Below, in pieces: positions 51,423 to 59,818 of a stretch of 64,000 nucleotides of DNA (its first letter is position 1; every line of letters begins with the position of its first letter). The stretch covers positions 5,260 through 69,259 of the forward strand of contig CAVFQD010000003.1 in the NCBI GenBank assembly GCA_963624605.1. The letters are read 5' to 3'. This DNA is from Fimenecus sp963624605 (GTDB lineage Bacteria; Bacillota; Clostridia; Oscillospirales; Acutalibacteraceae). The notes below the pieces were generated by a model that did no database searches, was not told the DNA's origin, and saw only the letters and a program-made list of their open reading frames with translations. Both the position numbers and the translations under genes were made by a program.

Positions 51423-51748
51423 TTTACTGCCTCCCTCGTTTTCTTTTTTAATACGGCAAGCTTTTCGAGTCCGGCAAGCTGCATAACCCTGTATGCGTGT
51501 TCTGACAGGTTTACAATGTACAACGAACAGTTCTTGCCCTCAATAAGCCTGTATCTGCCCATAACAAGTCCTATGCCCGAGCTGTCCATAAAGGTAACGC
51601 CGCCGAAGTCGAGAACAAGCCTGTCCGGTCGGCGAAACGATACATATTCGTCGATGGTTTCCCTTATCATCGGTGCGTTGTGATGGTCTATCTCTCCGCT
51701 TAAATAAGCGGTTACGACAGTGCCGTTTATTTCCATTCTCGCAGTCAT
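51419..51748 (-). CDS. spoIIAA: Anti-sigma F factor antagonist SpoIIAA
   Basis: A 109-residue STAS-domain protein; LDFGGVTFMDSSGIGLVMGRY carries the phosphorylatable serine in the DSSGIG loop. Dephosphorylated SpoIIAA releases SigF from SpoIIAB in the forespore. AAAGGA precedes the ATG. It is the first gene of the operon, about 50 bases after the terminator at 51801-51839, so the promoter must lie in the T-rich gap between them; no clear SigH consensus was found there. Confidence 0.95.
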   Translation of the reverse strand: MTARMEINGTVVTAYLSGEIDHHNAPMIRETIDEYVSFRRPDRLVLDFGGVTFMDSSGIGLVMGRYRLIEGKNCSLYIVNLSEHAYRVMQLAGLEKLAVLKKKTREAVK

Positions 51749-51800
51749 TTTATCAGTCCTTTCACGAGAATATTACACCGAAGCCGTCAAAAAAATTGTC

Positions 51801-51839
51801 AAAAAAAGAGCCTTATGAAGCGAAAGCCTCATAAGACTC
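51801..51839 (-). terminator. Rho-independent terminator of the pseudokinase gene
   Basis: GAG-x-CTTATGA-x-GC pairs with GC-x-TCATAAG-x-CTC (51808-51839) around a GAAA loop; seven Ts follow on the minus strand (51801-51807). Confidence 0.88.
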
Positions 51840-51853
51840 ATAAAATGTGCTTT

Positions 51854-53545
51854 TTATCCTAAAAGTCCGCCGCTCAAATCGCCGAGCAGGCTCTTCTTTG
51901 TGGTTGTCGCCGTGGTGGGCGGATTGCCCCAAACCTGAACATATATTTCCTTGCCCTTCTCGTATTCCTTACCCGCCTCGGGAGTTACGGTAATTACCTC
52001 GTTTGCGGTATGCGTGCCGTCGTTGTTCTTTTCGACCTTTTTGCAGACAAAGCCCGCTTCGGTCAAAAGGTTATACGCCTTGTTGTAGTCCATACCCGAA
52101 ACATCAATAAGCGTAACATACTCTATACCCTTGCTGACTGTCAACTTAATCTCTGAGCCCTGCTGCACCTGTGTTCCCGCTTCAAGGTTCTGTGATATTA
52201 TATAGCCCGTTTCAACGCTGTCGGAGTACTGATAATCGACTGTAAACTTAAAGCGCGTTTTCTGAACCTCGTCCGAGGAAATTCTCGAATAACTCTGTCC
52301 GACAAAGTTCGGCACCTCAATCATCTGTGCTACACCCTCTGTTGTGGTCGTGTCGTCCTCGGCGTTTTTGAAATGGTCGTATGTAAGCCAGCCGCCGAGT
52401 GCCAGCACGCCTATGCCTATACAGATTGCAAAAGCAATAAGCGCCATTTTGACCTGCTCGTGCTTCTGCTGCTCCTGACGGGCAAGCTTTTCAAGGCGTT
52501 TTCTCTCCGCCTCTTCGTCATCTGTTGTTACAGACGGCTTAACCTCATTTTCCCTTATTTCGTGAATGGGATTTGTCGCAATAGTGCTCGGCGAGCCCGA
52601 AAGCTCCTCGCGCAATTCGTCAACGGTAGCGGTTCTGTCACCGGGTTCTATTGTAAGAGCGTGGTCGAGAGCCGATACAAGATATGCGGGCAACACCTCT
52701 GCAAATTTGGGCGGAATCATAAGCTTGTCATTGGTAATCCTCTCAGAAGCCTCGGCGGGAGTGCTGCCGATAAGAGCCCTGTAAATAACAGCCGCTATAC
52801 CGTAAACATCCGTCCACGAACCCGTGTCGTCAACATCATGATACTGCTCAATAGCCGCATATCCCTGAAACAGCTCGGGCTTAACCCTTGTTTTGAGGCA
52901 GCGCGCCGATGAAATCATAAATCCGGTAAGACGGAGCTTGCCGTCTCTGCCGAGAACAAGAGTGTTCGGCGAAATTCCCCTGTGATATATGTCGAGCGAG
53001 TGGAGCGAAGCCACCGTGGTAAGCACGGGCATCATAAGTGTTTTGACCCTGTCCCAGCCGAGATAGCCCGTTCTGCTTTTCAAAAGGAAATCACGAAGCG
53101 ATATGGTTTCAAGATATTCGCTGACGGCATATGCCGTGTTGTTTTCTTCGATTATATCGATAACTGGTATGAGTGCCGAGAGATTTTTACTCATTGCAAG
53201 CTTCCTGTTAAGGGTTAAAAATTCACGGATACAGTCATAAAAAACGAGTCTGCTGTCCTCGTTGACAATAACCTCAGTACTGCCCTCAAGCCTTGTAACA
53301 TTATGCACGGGTAAGAACTCACGCACCGTTACCGCCGTTCTTGTCTCGTTATCCCACGCCATATATGTAACGCCGTCGCCCGAAGCCGAAACGACCTTAC
53401 CTATCGTATATCTGCCGCCTATAACGGTTCTCAGCGGAAGATACGGAGCCGGTGCCGCGGAATTGTTGTTAAAGCCGCAAAAAGGGCACTGCTGCGCCGC
53501 ACCTATTTCCTTCATGCAGCCCATACATAAATTATCTGCCGTCAT
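51854..53545 (-). CDS. Zinc-ribbon pseudokinase with membrane helix and two PASTA domains
   Basis: 563 residues. A zinc ribbon (cysteines 7, 10, 20, 23) precedes a Ser/Thr kinase fold at 45-310. The catalytic landmarks are changed: the VAIK lysine is Arg75 (VTVREF), HRD is HRG at 188-190, and DFG reads GFM at 208-210. One membrane helix lies near 370-392, then two extracellular PASTA repeats (about 405-545; EVPNFVGQSYSRI and VTLIDVSGMDYNKAYNLL) that usually bind muropeptides. It is probably a catalytically dead wall-sensing scaffold related to PrkC/Stk. GGAGG precedes the ATG. The neighbouring dockerin gene is 14 bases upstream. Confidence 0.85.
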   Translation of the reverse strand: MTADNLCMGCMKEIGAAQQCPFCGFNNNSAAPAPYLPLRTVIGGRYTIGKVVSASGDGVTYMAWDNETRTAVTVREFLPVHNVTRLEGSTEVIVNEDSRLVFYDCIREFLTLNRKLAMSKNLSALIPVIDIIEENNTAYAVSEYLETISLRDFLLKSRTGYLGWDRVKTLMMPVLTTVASLHSLDIYHRGISPNTLVLGRDGKLRLTGFMISSARCLKTRVKPELFQGYAAIEQYHDVDDTGSWTDVYGIAAVIYRALIGSTPAEASERITNDKLMIPPKFAEVLPAYLVSALDHALTIEPGDRTATVDELREELSGSPSTIATNPIHEIRENEVKPSVTTDDEEAERKRLEKLARQEQQKHEQVKMALIAFAICIGIGVLALGGWLTYDHFKNAEDDTTTTEGVAQMIEVPNFVGQSYSRISSDEVQKTRFKFTVDYQYSDSVETGYIISQNLEAGTQVQQGSEIKLTVSKGIEYVTLIDVSGMDYNKAYNLLTEAGFVCKKVEKNNDGTHTANEVITVTPEAGKEYEKGKEIYVQVWGNPPTTATTTKKSLLGDLSGGLLG

Positions 53546-53559
53546 ATTTTATCCTCCGT

Positions 53560-53991
53560 TCAGTTGCGCCAGTCTATTGTGGCGTCTTTTGTATTATCAT
53601 TGTGCTCTATCGTTACGCTCTGCTTTCTTGTCGTTGACGGATTTGTACTGTCGTCAAGGTCGATATATCCGCTTGAGTCAAATTCACTTGTACCGATGTC
53701 AATATCGCTTAATTTGCGTATGCCCGCAACAGCTTCGAGAATATACTTTGCGTCGGTCAAATCAATATCGCCGTCCCCGTCTGCGTCTGCATTTACAACA
53801 GCGCTCTGCGAGAGCGTTCTCATATCCGCAATATATTGCAAAACATATTTTGCGTCAAGAAGAGACACCTTGCCGTCAAGGTTTACATCGCCTCTTTTTC
53901 TGCCCGCTCCGGCAAACGAAGAAAGCGTAATGCAAAGCGTGCAGATAACAATCAGCGCCGATGACAATATAATTGCAAGCTTGTTTTTCAT
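53560..53991 (-). CDS. Secreted stand-alone dockerin type I protein
   Basis: A 143-residue protein with an N-terminal signal or anchor segment (LAIILSSALIVICTLCITLSSFAGA), then a dockerin of two calcium-binding loop-helix repeats: GDVNLDGKVSLLDAKYVLQYI (about residues 34-54) and ADADGDGDIDLTDAKYILEAV. The C-terminal 45 residues are Ser/Thr/Asp-rich with no catalytic domain. Dockerins normally tether enzymes to cohesins; here nothing else is attached. AAGGAG precedes the ATG. It probably shares a transcript with the pseudokinase, suggesting a wall- or surface-associated function. Confidence 0.82.
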   Translation of the reverse strand: MKNKLAIILSSALIVICTLCITLSSFAGAGRKRGDVNLDGKVSLLDAKYVLQYIADMRTLSQSAVVNADADGDGDIDLTDAKYILEAVAGIRKLSDIDIGTSEFDSSGYIDLDDSTNPSTTRKQSVTIEHNDNTKDATIDWRN

Positions 53992-54003
53992 ATCGAAATC
54001 TCC

Positions 54004-54447
54004 TTATTTGGTACCTGTCGAACCGAAGCCGCCCGCACCCCTGAGGGTTTCGTCAAGAGTTTCGACCTCTGTAAGCTCGGGGAGCTCGACGGGCTCAATA
54101 ATCATCTGTGCAATTCTTTCAAAGGGCTGAATTTCATAAGCTTCCGAAATCTGATTGATAACGCCCACGCATATTTCGCCCCTGTAATCGCTGTCTATAA
54201 CGCCGACGGAATTGAGCAAGCCTATTCCGTGCTTAATGGCAAGACCGCTTCTTGCGTATATAAACGCCGCATAATGAGGGTCGTCAAGACCTATTGCGAT
54301 ACCCGTCGGGATAACTGCGGTGTCGCCGCCTTTGAGAAGCAAAGGCTTATCAATGCAAGCATATAAATCATAGCCTGCCGAGCCCTCGGTAGCCCTTGCG
54401 GGGAGCTTTGCGTTGTCTCTTACTTTTTTGACTTTAAGTTCTTTCAT
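54004..54447 (-). CDS. dut: dUTP diphosphatase
   Basis: A 147-residue trimeric dUTPase with all five motifs: GSAGYDLYA, ARSGLAIKHGI, GVIDSDYRGEI, ERIAQMII and RGAGGFGSTG. It hydrolyses dUTP to dUMP and diphosphate, keeping uracil out of DNA and feeding dTMP synthesis. The ATG overlaps the U32 peptidase stop (TAATG). Confidence 0.96.
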   Translation of the reverse strand: MKELKVKKVRDNAKLPARATEGSAGYDLYACIDKPLLLKGGDTAVIPTGIAIGLDDPHYAAFIYARSGLAIKHGIGLLNSVGVIDSDYRGEICVGVINQISEAYEIQPFERIAQMIIEPVELPELTEVETLDETLRGAGGFGSTGTK

Positions 54448-56471
54448 TATTCTACTCCTCTGTAAAAAAGTCCTCGAGTAAATTCGCCGTCGGGCGCAGA
54501 GTGTTTTTTATAATCGGATATAATGTTCTGCACCTGCCGTTTGTTTTCAAGGGTAAAGAACATTATATCAAAATCGGTGTTCTTGATTTCCGACAGCCTG
54601 TCAAGCATATATGTCGGTCTGGAATTGAGAAGCTGTGAAAAGCCGTTCTCACATATTACGGGGAAAGAAATTCCCTTTCTGTCGGTAAGGCAGCTGCCTT
54701 TTTTGCATTCGGCGCAGGTCTTTGCGTTCTTAACCGGACAATTCCTTGTGAGCATAAGCGGAGTTCTGCCGTAAACCGCACAGCCTCTTTTTACATTTCC
54801 TCTCAACTGTGAAATCTGCCCGAGAGTTAATTCATATGACAAAACCGTCTCTTTGATTCCGAGTTCCTCCAAGGCTTTCAGGGAACGGGAATTGTATATG
54901 TTCAAAAACGGACCGCCTATCGCCTCAACACCCGCCTGCTTTGCCGCACATACGGCGTCAAGCGTGTTGCAAAGAGCGTATTTTGCTCCGCTTTTTCTTA
55001 TTTTTTCGACAACCGAATCATAATTCCCGAAAAGCCCTCTCGGCACGCTCACGCCCGCACCGTATTTTTTAAGAATATCCGCGGGTGCGTCAAGCGGCAA
55101 AAACAGCCTGTCGCACGAAACGCTTTCGGGTACGCTTTCGACATTTGAAAAGCAAAGGTAAAGTGCCTTTTTGCCTAAAGGTCTGTCCCCTGTCGTAAAA
55201 TCGAATTTATGAAGCTCCCTTTCAGGCGTTTCGGTAAGCTTTTGCGAAAGCGAGTCAAACGCCGCTCGCCGCAAAGCGTTTATCGCCGAAAGCGGTATGC
55301 TTATTCCGTCGGAAATATCGGTATGTATCTCCCCGGGGTAAAACACCGTGCCGCCGCATTTTTCAAGCTGCGTTCTGACGGTCTGCTCCGTCAGCGGTCT
55401 GTTTACCGCTTTTTCACACACGGTATCCGCTGTTTTGAAAACGCTTATCCTGCCCGTTTTTGCGGTAAGAGTCGGCGCCTCGTTTTCATAAGCCGTGAAC
55501 ACAAAATCGACCTTGTGTACCGACCTTTCTTTTTCATATATTTTTGCATATTTTTTAAGCAAATCAGAGGTGGCGGAGGTTACATTTTCCTTTTCTCTCT
55601 TGCCGAACATATTTCTGCCGAGGGTTGAGGTGTAATAACCGTCCGTAAAGCCCGAACGGGAAAACAGCGATTTCAGTTCGTCTTTTCTCTGCTGCGAATA
55701 AGCTTTGTCAAGGCTTTCCCTGCACGAAGTGACCGCTGCGGCAACATATTCGGGGCGTTTCATTCTGCCTTCTATCTTAAACGAAGCTATCCCCATATTG
55801 GAAAGCTCCGAAAGATACTCTACAAGCGACAAATCCTTTAAGCTCAGATCCGTACCCGTTCCGCCGTCAATGTGAAACGGCAGTCTGCACGGCTGGGCAC
55901 AAAGTCCTCTGTTTCCGCTTCGTGAGCCGAGCATTGCCGACAAAAGGCACTGACCCGACACACACATACACAGCGCACCGTGTACAAACGCCTCAAGCTC
56001 TATGGGCGAATTGTCGGCTATGCGCTTTATCTCCGCCTTTGAAAGCTCTCTGGGCAAAACCGCCCTTGAAAAGCCTAAATCCGCAAGGGCTTTAATGCCT
56101 TCGGGAGTTCCCGTTGAAAGCTGGGTGGAGGCGTGCATTTCCATTTCGGGACAAATGCTTTTTACCGCTCTTGCGACGCCCAAGTCCTGAACGATTACCG
56201 CGTCTGCTCCGCTCCCGCATATAGCCCTTACCGTTTTTTCAAGGCTTGCAAACTCATCGTCGGAAACAAGCGTGTTGAGCGTTATGTGGCATTTCACGGA
56301 GTGTAAATGACAGAAATCAACCGCATTTTTAAGCCCGTCAAAATCAAAATTTCCCGCATTTCGCCTTGCGTTGAAGCTGCCCGTGCCGAAGTAAACCGCA
56401 TCCGCTCCGCTTCGCACAGCCGCAACAAGTGCGTCAAAATTTCCTGCGGGGGCAAGAATTTCAGCCGTCAT
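54447..56471 (-). CDS. Peptidase U32 family protein (RlhA/YhbU-like)
   Basis: A 674-residue protein with LAPAGNFDALVAAVRSGADAVYFG at the N-terminus and the U32 signature EAFVHGALCMCVSGQCLLS (about residue 160), followed by cysteines in GLCAQPCRLPF. The C-terminal half (DUF3656-like) holds further cysteines in NCPVKNAKTCAECKKGSC. Some members of the family are rRNA or tRNA hydroxylation factors rather than proteases. Its ATG overlaps the zapA stop by four bases. Which reaction it performs is open. Confidence 0.88.
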   Translation of the reverse strand: MTAEILAPAGNFDALVAAVRSGADAVYFGTGSFNARRNAGNFDFDGLKNAVDFCHLHSVKCHITLNTLVSDDEFASLEKTVRAICGSGADAVIVQDLGVARAVKSICPEMEMHASTQLSTGTPEGIKALADLGFSRAVLPRELSKAEIKRIADNSPIELEAFVHGALCMCVSGQCLLSAMLGSRSGNRGLCAQPCRLPFHIDGGTGTDLSLKDLSLVEYLSELSNMGIASFKIEGRMKRPEYVAAAVTSCRESLDKAYSQQRKDELKSLFSRSGFTDGYYTSTLGRNMFGKREKENVTSATSDLLKKYAKIYEKERSVHKVDFVFTAYENEAPTLTAKTGRISVFKTADTVCEKAVNRPLTEQTVRTQLEKCGGTVFYPGEIHTDISDGISIPLSAINALRRAAFDSLSQKLTETPERELHKFDFTTGDRPLGKKALYLCFSNVESVPESVSCDRLFLPLDAPADILKKYGAGVSVPRGLFGNYDSVVEKIRKSGAKYALCNTLDAVCAAKQAGVEAIGGPFLNIYNSRSLKALEELGIKETVLSYELTLGQISQLRGNVKRGCAVYGRTPLMLTRNCPVKNAKTCAECKKGSCLTDRKGISFPVICENGFSQLLNSRPTYMLDRLSEIKNTDFDIMFFTLENKRQVQNIISDYKKHSAPDGEFTRGLFYRGVE

Positions 56472-56830
56472 TCGTCTTCGGAAAATAGATTTATCTGATT
56501 TGACTTAGCCTTTGCGTCTGCTTTCATTCTGTCGATTTCTCTTTTATAAAAATCCCTCTCGGACTGTGCCTTTGCGGTGTCCTCAAGATAATTTTTCATA
56601 TCCGCACGGAGCTCCTCCGTCCTCTTTTCCGCCTTTTTGCAGTTACAGCCGTATTCAAGCGCAATAAGCACCGCAATCTGGCTTGTAGAGATGAAAGGAT
56701 TTTCATTCTTTATCTCGTTTATTTTAGCGTTTATCTCCTTTGCAAGCTCCATTGTGAGCTCAACGCTCTCGTCCGTTCTGAGTGAATAATCAACGCCCGC
56801 TATATTAACCTTTACGCTGTTTTTTTCCAT
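56468..56830 (-). CDS. zapA: Cell division protein ZapA
   Basis: A 120-residue protein: KVNIAGVDYSLRTDESVELTMELAKEINAKI is the ZapA globular head, and the C-terminal 60 residues form a long coiled coil (KKAEKRTEELRADMKNYLEDT). It stabilises FtsZ bundles at midcell. The ATG at 56830 follows GAGGTG by seven bases; the frame also contains an upstream TTG without a site. It is first in the zapA-U32-dut operon. Confidence 0.88.
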   Translation of the reverse strand: MEKNSVKVNIAGVDYSLRTDESVELTMELAKEINAKINEIKNENPFISTSQIAVLIALEYGCNCKKAEKRTEELRADMKNYLEDTAKAQSERDFYKREIDRMKADAKAKSNQINLFSEDE

Positions 56831-56874
56831 ATACAAGCACCTCTGCCTTTATTCTTAAAAATATATTACATTTT

Positions 56875-56903
56875 ATTATACATTAAAGTTGTGAAAACTG
56901 CAA
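56875..56903 (-). promoter_or_regulatory. Promoter of the zapA-U32-dut operon
   Basis: Minus-strand TTGCAG (56898-56903), 17-base spacer, TATAAT (56875-56880), 44 bases before the zapA start. Confidence 0.7.
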
Positions 56904-56912
56904 TATTCTATA

Positions 56913-57707
56913 TTATAAACCGTAGCACAAAACCTCAAAGCTGCAGGTTACGGAAATTTTCTGTAAAGTATTTAACCTTGCCTGCTCCTTCGCGCCCGTT
57001 TTGTAATAATACGGCGTCATTGTAAACAAATTCTTAATGTCCTCCGCCTCGGTTATGTCCGAAACATACTCTACTCTTTCGCTTTTTAACAGCTTAAAGC
57101 CGTCCTTTCGAAAATCGGACGGTTCGTTTTTGTACGCTTCGTCATAGACCGCCTGTTTTAATTCATACAGATGGTTTTCAAGCGGAATTACCATAAGCAT
57201 ACGCCCGTCAGGCTTGAGTATGCGCAAAAATTCCTTTTCGCAGTGCGGAGAAAAAATTTCCGTTGCCATATCAGCACAGCCGTCGGGCAAGGGTATGTCA
57301 AACGAGCTTGCCACGGCATATTCGACCGATTTGCTTCTTTTAGCCGCAACAGCGAGCGCATCCTTTGAAATATCAAAGCCGCAAACCGTTCTGTCGGCAA
57401 GCGCTTCGGCTATCGCAGAGGTGTAATATCCCTCGCCGCAGCCGCAGTCAACAACGGCGTCGCCCCTGTGCGAAAACTCACGGCACATTTTTACAACGGC
57501 ATTGCGTAAGGGCTCGTAATATCCCCTGTCGAGGAAATCACGCCTTGCGTTTACCATCAGCTTGTTGTCGCCGTGATTTCCGCCGCCGCTTTTGAGCAAA
57601 AGGTTGACATATCCGCTTTTCGCCACATCAAAGCAGTGTCCGTTCATACAGACAAGCGATTTTTCCGTTTTATTCAGTTCATTTTTGCACACGGGGCATA
57701 TAAACAT
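56913..57707 (-). CDS. 23S rRNA (guanine-N1)-methyltransferase, RlmA family
   Basis: A 264-residue protein: an N-terminal zinc finger (FICPVCKNELNKTEKSLVCMNGHCFDVAKSGYVNLL) followed by a SAM-binding fold (VVDCGCGEGYYTSAIAEAL, VCGFDISKDALAVAA) and IFSPHCEKEFLRILKPDGRMLMVIP. The family methylates G745 or G748 of 23S rRNA; which subtype cannot be decided. GGTGA precedes the ATG. It lies between the zapA operon and the divergent alanine racemase gene. Confidence 0.9.
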   Translation of the reverse strand: MFICPVCKNELNKTEKSLVCMNGHCFDVAKSGYVNLLLKSGGGNHGDNKLMVNARRDFLDRGYYEPLRNAVVKMCREFSHRGDAVVDCGCGEGYYTSAIAEALADRTVCGFDISKDALAVAAKRSKSVEYAVASSFDIPLPDGCADMATEIFSPHCEKEFLRILKPDGRMLMVIPLENHLYELKQAVYDEAYKNEPSDFRKDGFKLLKSERVEYVSDITEAEDIKNLFTMTPYYYKTGAKEQARLNTLQKISVTCSFEVLCYGL

Positions 57708-57823
57708 GTAATCACCGATAATATATTATTATAAATTGCGCAAAATTTCAACTGCTTCCGCTTTACTTTACAGAAAGTTTATATTATAATTTATCTTAAT
57801 AAATTTTCGGAAAAGAGACTTTT

Positions 57824-58987
57824 ATGTTACCTGCAAGAGTATATGCAAAAGTTAATCTCGACGCAATCTGCCGAAATGTCAGTCGCGTTATTGACAAGGT
57901 GGGAAAAGCTGTCTCGGTTATGGCTATCGTCAAGACCGACGCATACGGTCACGGTGCCGTACCCGTTGCAAAGGCGCTTTGCGAAGCAGGTGTTGACTCG
58001 TTCGGCGTTGCCACGGTTGAAGAGGCGTTGCAGCTTCGCAGGAACGGAATTTCAAGTCCGATACTTATTCTCGGCTATGTTTTCCCCGAGGATTACGAAA
58101 AGGTTATTGAAAATGATATTATGCACGCTGTTTTCAGATATGAAAACGCCGTTGAGCTTTCAAAAAAAGCCGTTCAAATGGGAAAAACCGCAAAAATCCA
58201 TATTGCCGTCGACACGGGAATGGGCAGAATAGGCTTTCAGCCGAACGATGAAAGTATTGAGGAAATAAAAAAGATTTCTCAGCTTGAAAACATTGAAATA
58301 AACGGTATTTTCACTCATTTTGCCTGTGCGGACGAAAAGGACAAGACCTCCTGCAACACACAGAAGCAATTATATCTCGGCTTTCTTGAAAAAATTGCCG
58401 CAAACGGTATCAAAATACCCGTACGGCATATGGATAACAGCGCAGGAATAATCGACTACAACTCGGATTTTCTCGATATGGTAAGGGTCGGAATTATGAC
58501 CTACGGGCTTTATCCGTCGGAAGAGGTTAATAAAGCCGGCTTCCGCCTTGACCCGGCGCTTGAAATAATAAGCCGCGTCACATTTGTTAAAAAAGTACCC
58601 GCCGGCTTCAAGGTAAGCTACGGAAGTACATACACAACCGATAAGGACACGGAAATCGCCACCGTTTCCATAGGATACGGAGACGGCTATCCGAGAAGCC
58701 TTTCAAACAAGGGTAGAGTTCTTATCAACGGCAAATTTGCAAAAATCATCGGCAGGGTCTGTATGGATCAGATGATGGTCGATGTCACGGGAATGGGCGT
58801 GAAACAGGGCGACAGGGTCGTTGTCGTGGGCAAAGACGGAGAAAACTTTATTTCCGTCGAAGAAGTCGCAGATGCCTCGGGCAGCTTCAACTATGAATTC
58901 TGCTGCTGTATAAATATGCGAGTTCCGAGGGTGTATATCAAGGACGGTAAGGTTTCCGAAACGATTGATTATATAGACGCTCTGTAA
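57824..58987 (+). CDS. alr: Alanine racemase
   Basis: A 387-residue PLP fold-type III enzyme. AIVKTDAYGHGAVPVAKAL holds the PLP lysine (about residue 38); HIAVDTGMGRIGF, the GIFTHFACADE turn, MDNSAGIID and the C-terminal IGYGDGYPR and CMDQMMVDVT motifs are present. It makes D-alanine for peptidoglycan (a separate spore alr is also common in such bacteria). A weak site precedes the ATG; the upstream 116 bp are A/T-rich with a TATAAT but no good -35 box. Confidence 0.96.
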   Translation: MLPARVYAKVNLDAICRNVSRVIDKVGKAVSVMAIVKTDAYGHGAVPVAKALCEAGVDSFGVATVEEALQLRRNGISSPILILGYVFPEDYEKVIENDIMHAVFRYENAVELSKKAVQMGKTAKIHIAVDTGMGRIGFQPNDESIEEIKKISQLENIEINGIFTHFACADEKDKTSCNTQKQLYLGFLEKIAANGIKIPVRHMDNSAGIIDYNSDFLDMVRVGIMTYGLYPSEEVNKAGFRLDPALEIISRVTFVKKVPAGFKVSYGSTYTTDKDTEIATVSIGYGDGYPRSLSNKGRVLINGKFAKIIGRVCMDQMMVDVTGMGVKQGDRVVVVGKDGENFISVEEVADASGSFNYEFCCCINMRVPRVYIKDGKVSETIDYIDAL

Positions 58988-59022
58988 GCCGTAGATACAG
59001 CCTTTTAATGGAAATAACGCTG

Positions 59023-59106
59023 AAAAAGTGCAGTTTTCAAAGACTGAATGTTCACAAGGAAGTATTGCTTCCTTATGAACGCTCAGCCAAACAAACTGCA
59101 CTTTTT
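59023..59106. repeat. 84-bp nested imperfect palindrome between alr and the TetR gene
   Basis: AAAAAGTGCAGTTT (59023-59036) is complementary to AAACTGCACTTTTT (59093-59106). Inside, GACTGA, GTTCA and AAGGAAG pair with CTTCCTT, TGAAC and TCAGCC. The whole element folds into one long hairpin with U-rich ends in both directions, so it could be a bidirectional terminator between convergent genes; its size and nesting also resemble a REP/MITE-like element. Confidence 0.75.
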
Positions 59107-59123
59107 ATTTTAGGCTTACCGCG

Positions 59124-59678
59124 TCAACGGTATCTTAATATATTATCGTTGACATTGCCGACTATAAACTCGGCAATGTATTCGGGAGACTGCTTTGCGC
59201 CCTTTTTCACCCATTCCCTAATTACGGAAAGTCCGCCGTAGGCAACAAAGGTGTAAAGGTAATCAAGACTTTCATCGTCACGGCAACCGTCTTCCTTCCA
59301 GAGTTTCATAAACTGTCCGCGCGAAAGCTCAACAATTTGAGAGGCAAATTCACTGTCCCCGTTATCGGAAAAGAGCACCTCGCAATAATCCATATTGTTT
59401 GCAATGAAGTTGCATAACGCAACAAAAAATCCCTTAAGAGAATCCTGATTTGTAAAATTGTTCACATTGTTCAAAACGCTCGAACTGAATTCGTTTTTTA
59501 TTTCTTCGATAAGGCTGTTTATGTTTTCGTAGTGGGAGTAAAACGTGGCTCTGTTGATATTCGCGTTTTGGCACAGTTCCTTAACCGTAATCCTGCTTAT
59601 GCTTTTCTTTTTCATTATGCTTAAAAGGCTTTGCCTTATCATCAGTTTTGTAATTCTGATTCGGTAATCGTTTTTCAT
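59124..59678 (-). CDS. TetR family transcriptional regulator
   Basis: A 184-residue TetR/AcrR regulator. IRQSLLSIMKKKSISRITVKELCQNANINRATFYSHYENINSLIEEI is the N-terminal HTH; residues 70-184 form the ligand-binding domain (NNVNNFTNQDSLKGFFVALCNFI). It is divergent from the GPH symporter gene, and an inverted repeat lies between the -35 and -10 boxes of the symporter promoter, so it is probably its repressor. Confidence 0.9.
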   Translation of the reverse strand: MKNDYRIRITKLMIRQSLLSIMKKKSISRITVKELCQNANINRATFYSHYENINSLIEEIKNEFSSSVLNNVNNFTNQDSLKGFFVALCNFIANNMDYCEVLFSDNGDSEFASQIVELSRGQFMKLWKEDGCRDDESLDYLYTFVAYGGLSVIREWVKKGAKQSPEYIAEFIVGNVNDNILRYR

Positions 59679-59745
59679 TACTATTCTCCGGCAACACTTT
59701 TCGGGAAAATGTTGTTTTTCTTTCGCTCGTAATACTTTTTATCGG

Positions 59746-59774
59746 TTGAACAAATCTTACTGTTCAAGTATAAT
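59746..59774 (+). promoter_or_regulatory. Symporter promoter with embedded TetR-type operator
   Basis: TTGAAC (59746-59751), 17-base spacer, TATAAT (59769-59774). TTGAACA (59746-59752) and TGTTCAA (59761-59767) form an inverted repeat with an eight-base centre, covering the -35 box and the spacer up to the -10 box. Confidence 0.72.
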
Positions 59775-59818
59775 ACAAGTGTGTAAATAAATCAACACGG
59801 TATTGATCGGAGACAGAT

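Noticed and set aside
51749..51800. A SigH-type promoter for the spoIIA operon.
   Set aside because: The T-rich gap contains TTGACA-like words, but spacing to any -10 box is poor and no AGGA/GAAT pair is visible, so no call is made.
59008..59241. A 77-codon plus-strand open reading frame running through the palindrome after alr.
   Set aside because: It translates the hairpin and then the antisense of the TetR gene; no family resemblance.
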